DNA of 10,807 nt from Armatimonadota bacterium (GTDB taxonomy: Bacteria; Armatimonadota; Zipacnadia; Zipacnadales; FEN-943). This document shows positions 1-5,967 of the stretch, piece after piece. The notes under the pieces were generated by a model, which was not told the DNA's origin, did not search any database, and worked only from the letters and a program-made list of their open reading frames with translations. Position numbers and translations under genes: made by a program. The first letter of the stretch is position 1. Every line of letters begins with the position of its first letter. The stretch lies in NCBI GenBank assembly GCA_026419655.1, contig JANZZA010000115.1, positions 1-10,807 on the forward strand, given 5' to 3'.

Positions 1-291
1 CACTACGGCAGCCCCCCTGTCTTGCCGCTGCGCCCCAGGGATTTGGCAAGCTATCTACCGGCCGAGAAGAAGTACTGGACCTGCCCCAGGACAGGCCGGC
101 TGTATGAGGTTGCCATCCGAGGGAACACTCCACCCGCGGCCCTCGGTACTCTGGCCTGGGATGCAGCAACTACAAGAGCGCCGCACAAGACCAGGTGGCA
201 CGTCCTGCGAGAGGACGGGAGTGTGGTGGCGAACTCGTCGCCCCCAGCGCCGGGCAAATCCGTGGAAATCGCGCCGGCATCCGCACGATGA
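1..291 (+). CDS. 3' end of a prepilin-type protein with H-X9-DG C-terminal motif (partial)
   Basis: Frame 1 is open from the first base to a TGA at 289-291, giving the last 96 residues of a protein whose start lies left of the window. Near the end it reads AWDAATTRAPHKTRWHVL followed by REDGSVV. The spacing His, nine residues, Asp-Gly matches the H-X9-DG C-terminal motif of prepilin-type (type II secretion/pseudopilin-like) proteins, which are abundant in Armatimonadota, Planctomycetes and relatives. A preceding YWTCPRTGRLYEV segment, with a Cys-Pro just before a Tyr-rich strand, also resembles the C-terminal part of that family. The N-terminal methylation/cleavage signal that would confirm the call is outside the window. 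In this family the mature protein would sit at the cell envelope or be exported. The gene converges on nadA with 23 nt between the stops. The motif is clear; the family assignment of a fragment is moderately sure. Confidence 0.6.
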   Translation, partial: HYGSPPVLPLRPRDLASYLPAEKKYWTCPRTGRLYEVAIRGNTPPAALGTLAWDAATTRAPHKTRWHVLREDGSVVANSSPPAPGKSVEIAPASAR

Positions 292-299
292 CCGGCGCG
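270..299. terminator. GC-rich inverted repeat between convergent genes, possible bidirectional terminator
   Basis: Bases 270-277 (CGCGCCGG) pair perfectly with 292-299 (CCGGCGCG), leaving a 14-nt loop that contains the stop codon of the plus-strand gene. It sits just before the convergent nadA stop at 315-317. No run of T follows on the plus strand and only TTT follows on the minus strand, so it is not a classical intrinsic terminator. Position is the main support. Confidence 0.3.
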
Positions 300-314
300 T
301 GGCCCTCCCTGGCG

Positions 315-1274
315 TCACGCAATAGCAATCATCCGCTCAACTGCTTGCCGGGCCCGCACCAATACGTCAGAAGGAAGCTGTATCTCGCTAACGTTGTCCG
401 CGAGGCTGGCGACGATTTTCTCTAGAGTTATCCTTTTCATGTTCGGGCAAGCCGCCTCAGGGAATACGTAGAACCGCTTGCCGGGGTTTTCCTTGGCGAG
501 GCGGTAGCCGAGGCCCCACTCCGTCGCGAGGATGAACTCGCTCTCTGACCGCTCAGCGGCAGCCTTAACCATGCCGCTTGTAGAAGCCACAATGTCGGCC
601 ACATCAACGACTTCGGGAGGACACTCGGGATGACATATGGCCACAGCCTCGGGGTGGGCAGCTTTGGCTTCGAGAACCATGTCCGCCGTGAACAGAGCAT
701 GGGTGGGGCAAAAGCCCCTGTAACCTATGATTTCCTTATCTGTATGCCGCTGGACATAGTGGGCCAGATAGCGGTCGGGGATAAACAGTAGGCGGTCGGC
801 GTCTAGGCTATTGATGACCTTGACGGCATTGGCAGACGTGCAGCATATGTCCACTTCGGCTTTAACTTCCGCGCTGGTATTCACGTAGGCCACCACGGGG
901 AGACCCGGGTACGGTGCGCGGAAGCGCCGCAGCAGGTCGGGGGTAATCATGTCGGCCATGGGGCAGCCCGCATTTATGTCGGGGAGGAGTACGAGACGCT
1001 CTGGGCTGAGGATCTTTGCAGTTTCGGCCATGAAGTGCACGCCACAGAAAACTATGACCTCGGCGTCGGTTGCAGCGGCCTTTCGACTCAGCTCAAGGGA
1101 ATCGCCGAGAAAGTCAGCCACGTCCTGGGTTTCGGGTAGCTGATAATTGTGGGCCAGGATGATGGCCCTGCGCCGCCGCTTCAGCTCCTGGACGGCGGCT
1201 GCTAAAGCCGGGCGGGCGTCCGCCGGCGTTTGGCCGGGAAACTCTTGTACGTAATCGCGGATCTCGATGAACAT
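315..1274 (-). CDS. nadA: quinolinate synthase NadA
   Basis: NadA condenses iminoaspartate with dihydroxyacetone phosphate to make quinolinate, the pyridine-ring step of de novo NAD synthesis. It is a cytosolic 4Fe-4S enzyme. The 319-residue product has the usual family length and its motifs: AHNYQLPE at 41-48, GDSLELSR at 57-64, GCPMADM at 103-109, TSANAVKVI at 146-154, GFCPTHALF at 188-196, HPECPPEV at 215-222, and ACPNMKRITLE at 275-285. By alignment from memory with the Thermotoga enzyme, the three cluster ligands are Cys104, Cys189 and Cys276; all are present, as are the HPECP residues of the active site. The ATG at 1274 follows a GGAAGGGA Shine-Dalgarno about nine bases upstream. The gene starts 31 nt after the SDH-protease stop on the same strand and is probably the last gene of that operon. 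No nadB or nadC lies in the window, so the aspartate-oxidising partner must be elsewhere. Confidence 0.96.
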   Translation of the reverse strand: MFIEIRDYVQEFPGQTPADARPALAAAVQELKRRRRAIILAHNYQLPETQDVADFLGDSLELSRKAAATDAEVIVFCGVHFMAETAKILSPERLVLLPDINAGCPMADMITPDLLRRFRAPYPGLPVVAYVNTSAEVKAEVDICCTSANAVKVINSLDADRLLFIPDRYLAHYVQRHTDKEIIGYRGFCPTHALFTADMVLEAKAAHPEAVAICHPECPPEVVDVADIVASTSGMVKAAAERSESEFILATEWGLGYRLAKENPGKRFYVFPEAACPNMKRITLEKIVASLADNVSEIQLPSDVLVRARQAVERMIAIA

Positions 1275-1305
1275 CGCTTGCCGTCCCTTCCAGGGTATCC
1301 AAGAG

Positions 1306-2154
1306 TCACTTGCTTGCCGGCTTGGTTGGCCTGGATGGCTCGCCGCCGTATGGAAGAGGGATGTATTGGACCGTTGGTCGTCGCTGGACCGGCTGGGGAT
1401 AGAGAGCCATCAAAGTGTGCACCGTCTGAGGCACGCCTGTAGTGACCGGCAGACCCAACTCCTGGGCGCGTTCGACAGAGATGGGATAGTCATGTGTCCA
1501 GCGGCCCTCGGTCAGGGTAGTGGCAACCTGGGCTGCGGTGTCCGGGTCCAGGCGCTGCTTGAGGAGTTCCGTTACGAATTCCCGCACCTGAGCAATGGCT
1601 TTTTGTGCGACGTCGGCGAGAATCAGCGTGCGGTCATCCAATTCATTGATGCTTTTGCGCTCGACGGCCTTTAGGATGGATACGGCGGGGTATTCGCCTA
1701 TTTGTGGGTCCAGTGGCCCTAAGACGGCGTCTTCATCCATGCAGATTTCGTCTGCCGCGAGAGCAATCAGCGTCCCGCCCGACATGGCATAATGGGGGAT
1801 GAACACTGTGACCTTTCCCTTGTGCCGAAGCAAGGCCATGGCAATCTGTTCGGCCGCGATAACCAGTCCGCCGGGAGTGTGCAGGATAATGTCAATAGGC
1901 ATGTCGTCAGCGGTCATGCGGATGGCCCGCAGCACATCCTCGGAGTCGTCTATGTCAATGTAGCGTAGGATGGGGAAACCCAAAAGAGCCATGGACTCCT
2001 GGCGATGGATTAGGGCGATGGCGCGGCTGCCACGTTCCTTTTCAAGTTGCTGAAGCATACGCAGCCGGGCTGCCTCTAGCATTCTCTGCTGTACGAGAGG
2101 CATGAATAGACTAGCGAGGACCACGAACCAGATGAGTTGCGTGAGCCATTCCAC
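1306..2154 (-). CDS. membrane-anchored SDH-family (PF01972) ClpP-fold serine protease
   Basis: Predicted 282-residue membrane protease of the SDH (serine dehydrogenase proteinase, formerly DUF114) family, distantly related to ClpP and SppA. Residues 6-22 form one hydrophobic segment (TQLIWFVVLASLFMPLV), followed by a charged helix (about 23-42) and the Clp-fold domain. Visible motifs are HRQESMALLGFP at 50-61, HTPGG at 92-96 (oxyanion-hole loop), HYAMSGGT at 121-128 with candidate nucleophile Ser125, GPLDPQIG at 146-153 and HDYPI at 221-225. The family is described as using Ser, Asp and His in that order; Ser125, Asp149 and His221 are my candidates. I chose GTG at 2154 because GAGG at 2163-2166 lies exactly 8 nt before it, and because known relatives begin with a short stretch before the membrane helix. 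A longer frame from 2256 would overlap the rhomboid gene by some 90 nt. Only 10 nt separate it from the rhomboid stop. Confidence 0.88.
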   Translation of the reverse strand: MEWLTQLIWFVVLASLFMPLVQQRMLEAARLRMLQQLEKERGSRAIALIHRQESMALLGFPILRYIDIDDSEDVLRAIRMTADDMPIDIILHTPGGLVIAAEQIAMALLRHKGKVTVFIPHYAMSGGTLIALAADEICMDEDAVLGPLDPQIGEYPAVSILKAVERKSINELDDRTLILADVAQKAIAQVREFVTELLKQRLDPDTAAQVATTLTEGRWTHDYPISVERAQELGLPVTTGVPQTVHTLMALYPQPVQRRPTVQYIPLPYGGEPSRPTKPASK

Positions 2155-2166
2155 TGCCCTCACCTC
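2152..2166 (-). promoter_or_regulatory. Shine-Dalgarno that fixes the SDH-protease start and overlaps the rhomboid stop
   Basis: Read on the minus strand, TGAGGTGAGGGCAGTG contains the rhomboid stop TGA (2167-2165), the ribosome site GAGG (2166-2163), an 8-nt spacer and the GTG start (2154-2152). The stop codon and the ribosome site overlap, implying translational coupling of the two membrane proteases. A second GTG inside the ribosome site, at 2163-2161, is in frame but would have no site of its own. Confidence 0.65.
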
Positions 2167-2866
2167 ACCGCGTCGGCAGAACGTCGTAAGGATAACGGCA
2201 CGGCCCCCGCGCAGGGCAAAGGAATCTGACGAGCAGGATGCCGGCCACGAAGCCACCCACGTGGGCCCACCAGGCGATCCCGCCAGTAGCTCCCGCGATC
2301 GCGCCGGGCAGGCTCATCATGCCGGCCAAAAACTGGAATACAAACCACAGGCCGAGGAACAACATGGCCGGCACCTCAACCACCCAGGCCATGAGGAAGC
2401 CCCATACAAGGGTGGCTATCCGGGCCAGGGGAAAAAGCACAAAATAGGCACCTAAGACGCCCGCTATGGCACCGCTAGCGCCCACCACCGGGACCGGCGA
2501 GCCGACATTGAACAGTATATGCGTGAGTGCGCTGGCGAGTCCGCACAGCAAATAGAACGCCAGATACCGCAAGTGACCAAGACGGTCCTCAACGTTGTCG
2601 CCGAACAAATACAGGAACCACATGTTGCCGAGAATATGAAGCCAGCCGCCGTGAAGAAACATGCTGGAGAGGATGGTCAAGCCCGCAGGCGAGAAAAGCC
2701 CCTCGTAAGCCAGGCGAGCCGGGACCAAGCCCCACCGGGAAACAAATTCTTCTAGTGCCGCGCCACGACTTACCTCGTACGCAAAGACTACGAAGTTGGC
2801 CCAGATCAACAGATTAGTGACCAGGGGATAAGTCCGACTTGGCACGTTATCCCGCAGCGGAATCAT
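2165..2866 (-). CDS. rhomboid-family intramembrane serine protease
   Basis: Predicted 233-residue polytopic membrane protease that cleaves substrates inside the lipid bilayer. About six hydrophobic segments are visible (roughly 17-32, 64-88, 99-119, 127-148, 163-185, 200-217). Family landmarks are present: FLHGGWLHILGNMWFL at 70-85 with the oxyanion-hole Asn81, GASGAIAG at 129-136 with nucleophile Ser131, and AHVGGFVAG at 201-209 with catalytic His202. The N-terminus MIPLRDNVPSRTYP is typical of bacterial rhomboids and supports the ATG at 2866. No clear Shine-Dalgarno precedes that ATG (upstream CTTTGCCAAGACC), which is odd beside the strong sites of its neighbours. It is the first gene of a probable operon with the SDH protease (10-nt gap) and nadA. 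The natural substrate cannot be told from sequence. Confidence 0.93.
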   Translation of the reverse strand: MIPLRDNVPSRTYPLVTNLLIWANFVVFAYEVSRGAALEEFVSRWGLVPARLAYEGLFSPAGLTILSSMFLHGGWLHILGNMWFLYLFGDNVEDRLGHLRYLAFYLLCGLASALTHILFNVGSPVPVVGASGAIAGVLGAYFVLFPLARIATLVWGFLMAWVVEVPAMLFLGLWFVFQFLAGMMSLPGAIAGATGGIAWWAHVGGFVAGILLVRFLCPARGPCRYPYDVLPTR

Positions 2867-2900
2867 GGTCTTGGCAAAGCAGGCGAAGCTTTACAACTAC

Positions 2901-2970
2901 TCTCGCCAGAGATTGCTGCCGTGTCTGTGGACACCCCAGCCAGCGGCGCTGATCCATCACGCTCGGCAGC
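2901..2970 (-). promoter_or_regulatory. structured 5' leader of the rhomboid operon, class unknown
   Basis: In minus-strand RNA, GCTGCCG (2970-2964) pairs perfectly with CGGCAGC (2921-2915), enclosing about 42 nt. Inside are two further hairpins: CAGCGCCGCTG (2951-2941) and GTGTC/GACAC with loop CACA (2934-2921, sharing one base with the outer stem). A fourth small stem, TCTC/GAGA (2912-2901), follows towards the ATG. The region falls in the predicted untranslated leader of about 137 nt upstream of a gene with no visible Shine-Dalgarno. It matches no riboswitch consensus or T-box signature that I recognise. Pairing is seen; a regulatory role is inference. Confidence 0.35.
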
Positions 2971-3009
2971 AAACCAACCTGGTCGCAAAGCAACAAACAC
3001 CGTGTAGAG

Positions 3010-3038
3010 AGAATAACTGGGTTGTCCTGGTAGGTCAA
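3010..3038 (-). promoter_or_regulatory. sigma-70-type promoter for the rhomboid - SDH protease - nadA operon
   Basis: On the minus strand TTGACC (3038-3033, one mismatch to TTGACA) is followed by a spacer of exactly 17 nt and TATTCT (3015-3010, two mismatches to TATAAT). Transcription would start near 3003, giving a leader of about 137 nt before the rhomboid ATG. This is the best promoter match I found in the window, and it points at the operon. Confidence 0.6.
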
Positions 3039-3118
3039 CAAAGAGCGCAGCAGGGCACTGCTTAGTCGTGTGGGAGACTGTTGCAAAAATCACAGAGGCG
3101 TAGTTCCCAGTCCGTGAA

Positions 3119-3136
3119 CGGCACAGATTTGTGCCG
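3119..3136. repeat. perfect 7-bp hairpin CGGCACA/TGTGCCG
   Basis: CGGCACA, loop GATT, TGTGCCG forms a perfect short stem-loop inside the repeat-rich gap. No T run follows it, so it is unlikely to be an intrinsic terminator. Confidence 0.4.
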
Positions 3137-3145
3137 GCAGCCTAC

Positions 3146-3180
3146 ACTCGCTGGGAGCGATTTTTCAGCAAAAAGCGAGT
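3146..3180. repeat. 7-bp inverted repeat ACTCGCT/AGCGAGT with 21-nt loop
   Basis: ACTCGCT (3146-3152) pairs perfectly with AGCGAGT (3174-3180). The T-rich and A-rich loop also allows an alternative GCTG/CAGC pairing (3150-3153 with 3166-3169). It lies inside the putative decayed element at 3076-3388. Confidence 0.3.
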
Positions 3181-3310
3181 CTTGCAGCAGTAACTATGGA
3201 AAATTGTTTTCGCTATGCTGGCCAAAGGTAAGGCGACCGGCAAGGAGTTTTTCCGGTATCCGATAGGACACCATTGTAAAAGCTATTGTCGGCTTATCCA
3301 GAGGGAAGGA

Positions 3311-3393
3311 AGTGTGCAACACTGCGCGTGCCTGACCTTTTACCGGTAGTTGCCTACGTGGGCCGGGAAAATAGCTTATGCAAGAGTCTCCTG
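3311..3393 (+). repeat. degenerate direct repeat, copy A
   Basis: This block shares two ordered segments with copy B at 3414-3531. The first is TGCGCGTGC-TGAC (3323 onward). The second is a GGGC..CGGGAAAATAGC.TTATGCAAGAGTCTCCTG stretch, near-identical over about 30 bases apart from small gaps. Order and spacing are roughly kept, so the two copies appear to descend from one sequence. Confidence 0.5.
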
Positions 3394-3409
3394 GAGGAAA
3401 CCGAGTGGT

Positions 3410-3526
3410 GACTGTTGCACAACCCACCTTTGCGCGTGCTGACTTCCATATTGAGTACCATCATCGGGCCGCAAGCGTAAAATTCTCTGCGCTGGGCAGC
3501 CCGGAAATGAGCGTTTTGCAAGAGCC
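3410..3526. repeat. second candidate element with the same imperfect inverted ends, about 117 bp
   Basis: GACTGTTGCACAA (3410-3422) repeats the left-end motif found at 3076. TTTTGCAAGAGCC (3514-3526, complement GGCTCTTGCAAAA) repeats the right-end motif found at 3376. The two left ends differ at one of 13 positions and the two right ends at two or three. It sits 21 nt after the first candidate element, in the same orientation. Confidence 0.4.
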
Positions 3527-3531
3527 TCCTG
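3414..3531 (+). repeat. degenerate direct repeat, copy B
   Basis: This is the counterpart of copy A (3311-3393). It carries TGCGCGTGCTGAC at 3431-3443 and the CCCGGAAATGAGC.TTTTGCAAGAGCCTCCTG stretch ending at 3531. It is longer than copy A by some 35 nt in the middle. Confidence 0.5.
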
Positions 3532-3587
3532 TGAAAAGGTTTATCGCACAGCACCCCTTGTCAAAGTCCTTCGGCCTGCTCTCGGCA

Positions 3588-3614
3588 CACGGGCCTGTGA
3601 ATAAGAGGCACGTG
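3588..3614 (-). terminator. stem-loop after the PIG-L gene, possible terminator
   Basis: Minus-strand CACGTGCCT (3614-3606) pairs with AGGCCCGTG (3596-3588) with one mismatch and a 9-nt loop, starting 17 nt after the PIG-L stop. There is no U run after it, so a Rho-independent role is uncertain. Confidence 0.3.
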
Positions 3615-3630
3615 ATAAGCGACTGGTCCG

Positions 3631-4482
3631 TCAGGTTGTGTGCTTGCGGATTCGCTGCGCGACTTCTTCATAGAAGCGGTCTACGTGTTCCCTGACGTAG
3701 GCGACGGGGTCCTTAGACGTGTCGTGGATGAGGGGCGTCAGGTCCATCGCGTATATCATCGCAGTGGCAATGTCCACGCCGTGGGACTCGAAGTAGGTGG
3801 CATTGGCCCGGCGACGGCCGAGCGTAGCGAGGTCGTAGCGTTTCCCGCCGCAGATTTGGGAGTCGAAGACGCCTGTAAGAGCGGCAGCGAGGTTTTCGTG
3901 AGGACTGACGTCAAAAACGACTTTGTCCGCATCGCACATCCAGTCCAGGTCACGCCACACCTCGCATCCGTAGAGCGCCTCCGGACGCGCTTCTTCGGGA
4001 AGCTCGCGAAGAGCCTGGATGACCCGGAGTGCCACAGCTACATGCGTGTCGTGCTTGTCGGCAAGGTTGTGCGTGTAGATAACCTTGGGTTGGGCCGCCG
4101 CGATAACCGTCTTCAGGTCGGCAACTGGAGCCGCATTGGCGGGGTCCTTTACTTCTTTGCTGGCAAAATCCAGCAGGACCTGGGCGCTGTACTCGCCAAT
4201 CACAGCAGCCTTCTTCTGTTCGGCACGCCGCACTTCTCGCATCATCTCGTCCGTGTAGTCAGCGTACAGGTCGGCCCGTGGCGCACCAGCCCCGTCGGTC
4301 ACCGTCACTCCGGTAAACCAGTTCTCCCTGGACTGAAAGCACTTGAGGATACCGTCATAGGCCATGATCTCCAGGTCATCCTGATGCGTGCCAATACCCA
4401 TGTGGGTGGTTCTAGCTAAAGCTTCCTCAACGGGCGTGCCGTCCGGCACGAAAATCTCGGCACCAGGCTTGGTCAGTTGCAC
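3631..4482 (-). CDS. PIG-L (LmbE-like) family zinc deacetylase
   Basis: Predicted 283-residue metal-dependent deacetylase of the PIG-L/LmbE family, whose characterised members remove an acetyl group from N-acetylglucosamine-containing substrates (GlcNAc-PI, GlcNAc-inositol, bacillithiol and antibiotic precursors). The first metal motif, normally (A/P)HPDD, appears as GTHQDDLEI at 31-39 with His33, Asp35 and Asp36. The second ligand site is HDTH at 144-147, after the strand KVIYTHNLAD. Gln replaces the usual Pro in HPDD, which is tolerated in some family members. There is no signal peptide, so it is probably cytosolic. I chose GTG at 4482 because GGAGG (4491-4495) lies exactly 8 nt upstream; the GTG at 4491 is part of that ribosome site. 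It follows the ROK gene by 33 nt, suggesting co-transcription and possibly a shared amino-sugar substrate. The substrate itself is not determinable here. Confidence 0.85.
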   Translation of the reverse strand: MQLTKPGAEIFVPDGTPVEEALARTTHMGIGTHQDDLEIMAYDGILKCFQSRENWFTGVTVTDGAGAPRADLYADYTDEMMREVRRAEQKKAAVIGEYSAQVLLDFASKEVKDPANAAPVADLKTVIAAAQPKVIYTHNLADKHDTHVAVALRVIQALRELPEEARPEALYGCEVWRDLDWMCDADKVVFDVSPHENLAAALTGVFDSQICGGKRYDLATLGRRRANATYFESHGVDIATAMIYAMDLTPLIHDTSKDPVAYVREHVDRFYEEVAQRIRKHTT

Positions 4483-4495
4483 TGGGTTCACCTCC
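4480..4495 (-). promoter_or_regulatory. Shine-Dalgarno that fixes the PIG-L start
   Basis: Minus strand GGAGG (4495-4491), spacer TGAACCCA, then GTG (4482-4480). The in-frame GTG at 4491-4489 overlaps the ribosome site and is therefore the poorer start. Confidence 0.65.
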
Positions 4496-4515
4496 CAAAG
4501 TTGTGCGCAATGGGA

Positions 4516-5925
4516 TTATTTGTCGCACTCACCAATAGCTGGCAGACTGGCGGCAGCAACAGCCTGACCTACCCGCCGGGCCATCTCGTCAGGCAACGCA
4601 AGGGTGATTTTTGCCGCCAGCTCTGGGAATTCGGTCTTAAGCACTTCCTGGGCGCGCTCCAGAATTACGTGCCCACCCTCGCCTGAGGTGACGCGCCCGA
4701 GAATGAGGACGTAATTGATGTCGTACAGGTCGGCGTAATAAGCAATGCCGTAGCCCATGTACACCCCTATTGTCTCGAAAATGAGCCGCGCCCGCTCGTC
4801 GCCTGCCGCATGGAGGTCCTGAACAACCTTGAGCTTCTCCGCTGGCGTTAGATTGGGGTCCAGCTGTATACCGACCTTGGGCGCCAAACGGATGACGGCT
4901 TCTTGAGAAAAGTACTGTACACCGCAACCTATGTCGCCGGACCACTCGTCAACCGGTGCCCGGGGACTGAAGTCCACGGGCACGAAGGCCAGCTCGTTGA
5001 GCCAACCGGTGATATTTCCGTCCATGGTCACGTACCCGCCAGCTTCACTGGAGCCGAGGGCAATGCCAAGGACGCCGTTGGCGTTGAGGTTCATCGAGCC
5101 GGCCAAGGCAGTCACATCGCCGTCGTTAGCCACCTCGAGCGGCACGCCCCAGGCGTCCCGGATGCGCAGGAACAAGTCGGTGACCTCTGGGTCGAAGCGT
5201 TCTTTAGGCACGCCGCGGAAAAGGGACGCCACGCGCACACGGTTGTCAATGTAGATCCCGGCTGCACTGACCCCTATGGCGTCCACTCGTGGCATGTGGG
5301 CGGCGGCCATGTGTAGCGCGGACATGATGTGATGATAGTGGTAATTGGGGTCTGACTGGGTACGCGGATGCCAGACGACCTCTTCCTCGAAGACCGACTC
5401 ACCTTCGATGACGGCGGCCACTTTGCGGTCGCTGGCCCCTGCGTCGAAGCCGATTCGACAGCCGTCGAGGTGACGGCCTATAGCAACAGTTTGTTCACGC
5501 TCTTCTGGCACTTGCTCAGGGGCCATGGCCTCAACCGTGAACTTGTGTTCGTACACGCCACCCATGAAGTCTTCGTCAAAGGCACGCAGTCCCTCCGGCG
5601 AATAGCATCTCTGAAGCCATTCGCCTATCTGTGACGGTCCGCCTACGTAAACTTTCCAGCCACCTCGCGCCCACAACAGTGTCTTCACTAATCGCTCGAC
5701 GTAAGGCAAGTTCAGTTCAGCCCCGTCGGCAGACGGATCCAGCACCTCGGTGCGATACACCGAGATTAGCCCACTCCCTCGCTCCAATCCCAAGACCAAG
5801 GGAACAGCTTGTCCTGAGCTGCGAGCTTCTTCCAGGAAGGCGTGATTGGCCAACACTCCTGGGCGGAAGCTTTCATCGAGTGGCGGAACCACCTTAGGTT
5901 TTGGTAGCTTATCTTCAGGCCACAT
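4516..5925 (-). CDS. ROK-family sugar-kinase homologue with N-terminal extension and degenerate zinc motif
   Basis: 469-residue protein. The C-terminal two thirds has the ROK/actin-like ATPase plan: phosphate-1 loop GFDAGASDRKVAAV at 159-172, IGVSAAGI at 217-224, NDGDVTALAG at 267-276 with candidate catalytic Asp268, phosphate-2 GIALGSSEAGGYV at 287-299, and an adenosine-type LILGRVTSGEGG at 407-418. ROK kinases phosphorylate hexoses or N-acetylhexosamines in the cytosol. Residues 1-155 precede the kinase domain and match no ROK part I know; typical ROK kinases are about 300 residues. The zinc signature (GH, then CxCGxxGCxE) is nearly gone: Phe314 stands at the His position and only Cys334 remains in GCGVQYFSQEA. 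It may be a kinase of altered structure or a sensor. The ATG at 5925 follows AAGGAGAG. It is followed by PIG-L after 33 nt. Family confident, activity not. Confidence 0.8.
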   Translation of the reverse strand: MWPEDKLPKPKVVPPLDESFRPGVLANHAFLEEARSSGQAVPLVLGLERGSGLISVYRTEVLDPSADGAELNLPYVERLVKTLLWARGGWKVYVGGPSQIGEWLQRCYSPEGLRAFDEDFMGGVYEHKFTVEAMAPEQVPEEREQTVAIGRHLDGCRIGFDAGASDRKVAAVIEGESVFEEEVVWHPRTQSDPNYHYHHIMSALHMAAAHMPRVDAIGVSAAGIYIDNRVRVASLFRGVPKERFDPEVTDLFLRIRDAWGVPLEVANDGDVTALAGSMNLNANGVLGIALGSSEAGGYVTMDGNITGWLNELAFVPVDFSPRAPVDEWSGDIGCGVQYFSQEAVIRLAPKVGIQLDPNLTPAEKLKVVQDLHAAGDERARLIFETIGVYMGYGIAYYADLYDINYVLILGRVTSGEGGHVILERAQEVLKTEFPELAAKITLALPDEMARRVGQAVAAASLPAIGECDK

Positions 5926-5967
5926 CGCTTTTTCTCTCCTTCACACAGAAAACCAACGCATGACAAC

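Larger units (their letters stand above)
3076..3388. repeat. candidate decayed element with imperfect inverted ends, about 313 bp
   Basis: The left end GACTGTTGCAAAA (3076-3088) and the right end TTATGCAAGAGTC (3376-3388, complement GACTCTTGCATAA) match at 11 of 13 positions as inverted termini. The interior has no transposase frame but does contain small hairpins at 3119-3136 and 3146-3180. This could be a non-autonomous (MITE-like) element or an insertion-sequence remnant. I cannot name a family, and the borders are only inferred from the paired motifs. Confidence 0.4.
2867..3630. other. 764-nt gene-free region with promoter, structured leader and repeat cluster
   Basis: I find no credible gene here on either strand. 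Short open frames lack ribosome sites and recognisable protein motifs. The left part (2867-3038) is the probable leader and promoter of the rhomboid operon. The middle and right parts (3076-3531) hold degenerate repeats carrying GACTGTTGCA and TGCAAGAG motifs. A stem-loop lies after the PIG-L stop at 3588-3614. The base composition looks less GC-rich than the flanking genes, in keeping with decayed mobile DNA. Confidence 0.6.

Noticed and set aside
1267..1674. Plus-strand frame opposite the SDH protease and nadA start
   Set aside because: Antisense to two confidently recognised genes and without a protein signature.
2165..2256. Longer N-terminus for the SDH protease starting inside the rhomboid gene
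   Set aside because: The extra residues are a shadow of the rhomboid C-terminal codons, while GTG 2154 has a well-placed GAGG site and gives the expected short pre-membrane segment.
2867..3075. tRNA or T-box in the leader of the rhomboid operon
   Set aside because: The stems do not form a cloverleaf with a T-loop, and the conserved T-box antiterminator sequence is absent.
3076..3531. CRISPR array
   Set aside because: The repeats are few, diverged, unequal in spacing and carry inverted ends; there are no regular spacers and no cas genes.
3354..3554. Short minus-strand frame in the repeat region as a transposase relic
   Set aside because: The peptide carries no transposase motif, and its internal similarity only reflects the DNA repeats beneath it.
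3640..4419. Long plus-strand open frame opposite the PIG-L gene
   Set aside because: It is the antisense of a gene with clear metal-binding motifs, has no recognisable protein pattern and no ribosome site.
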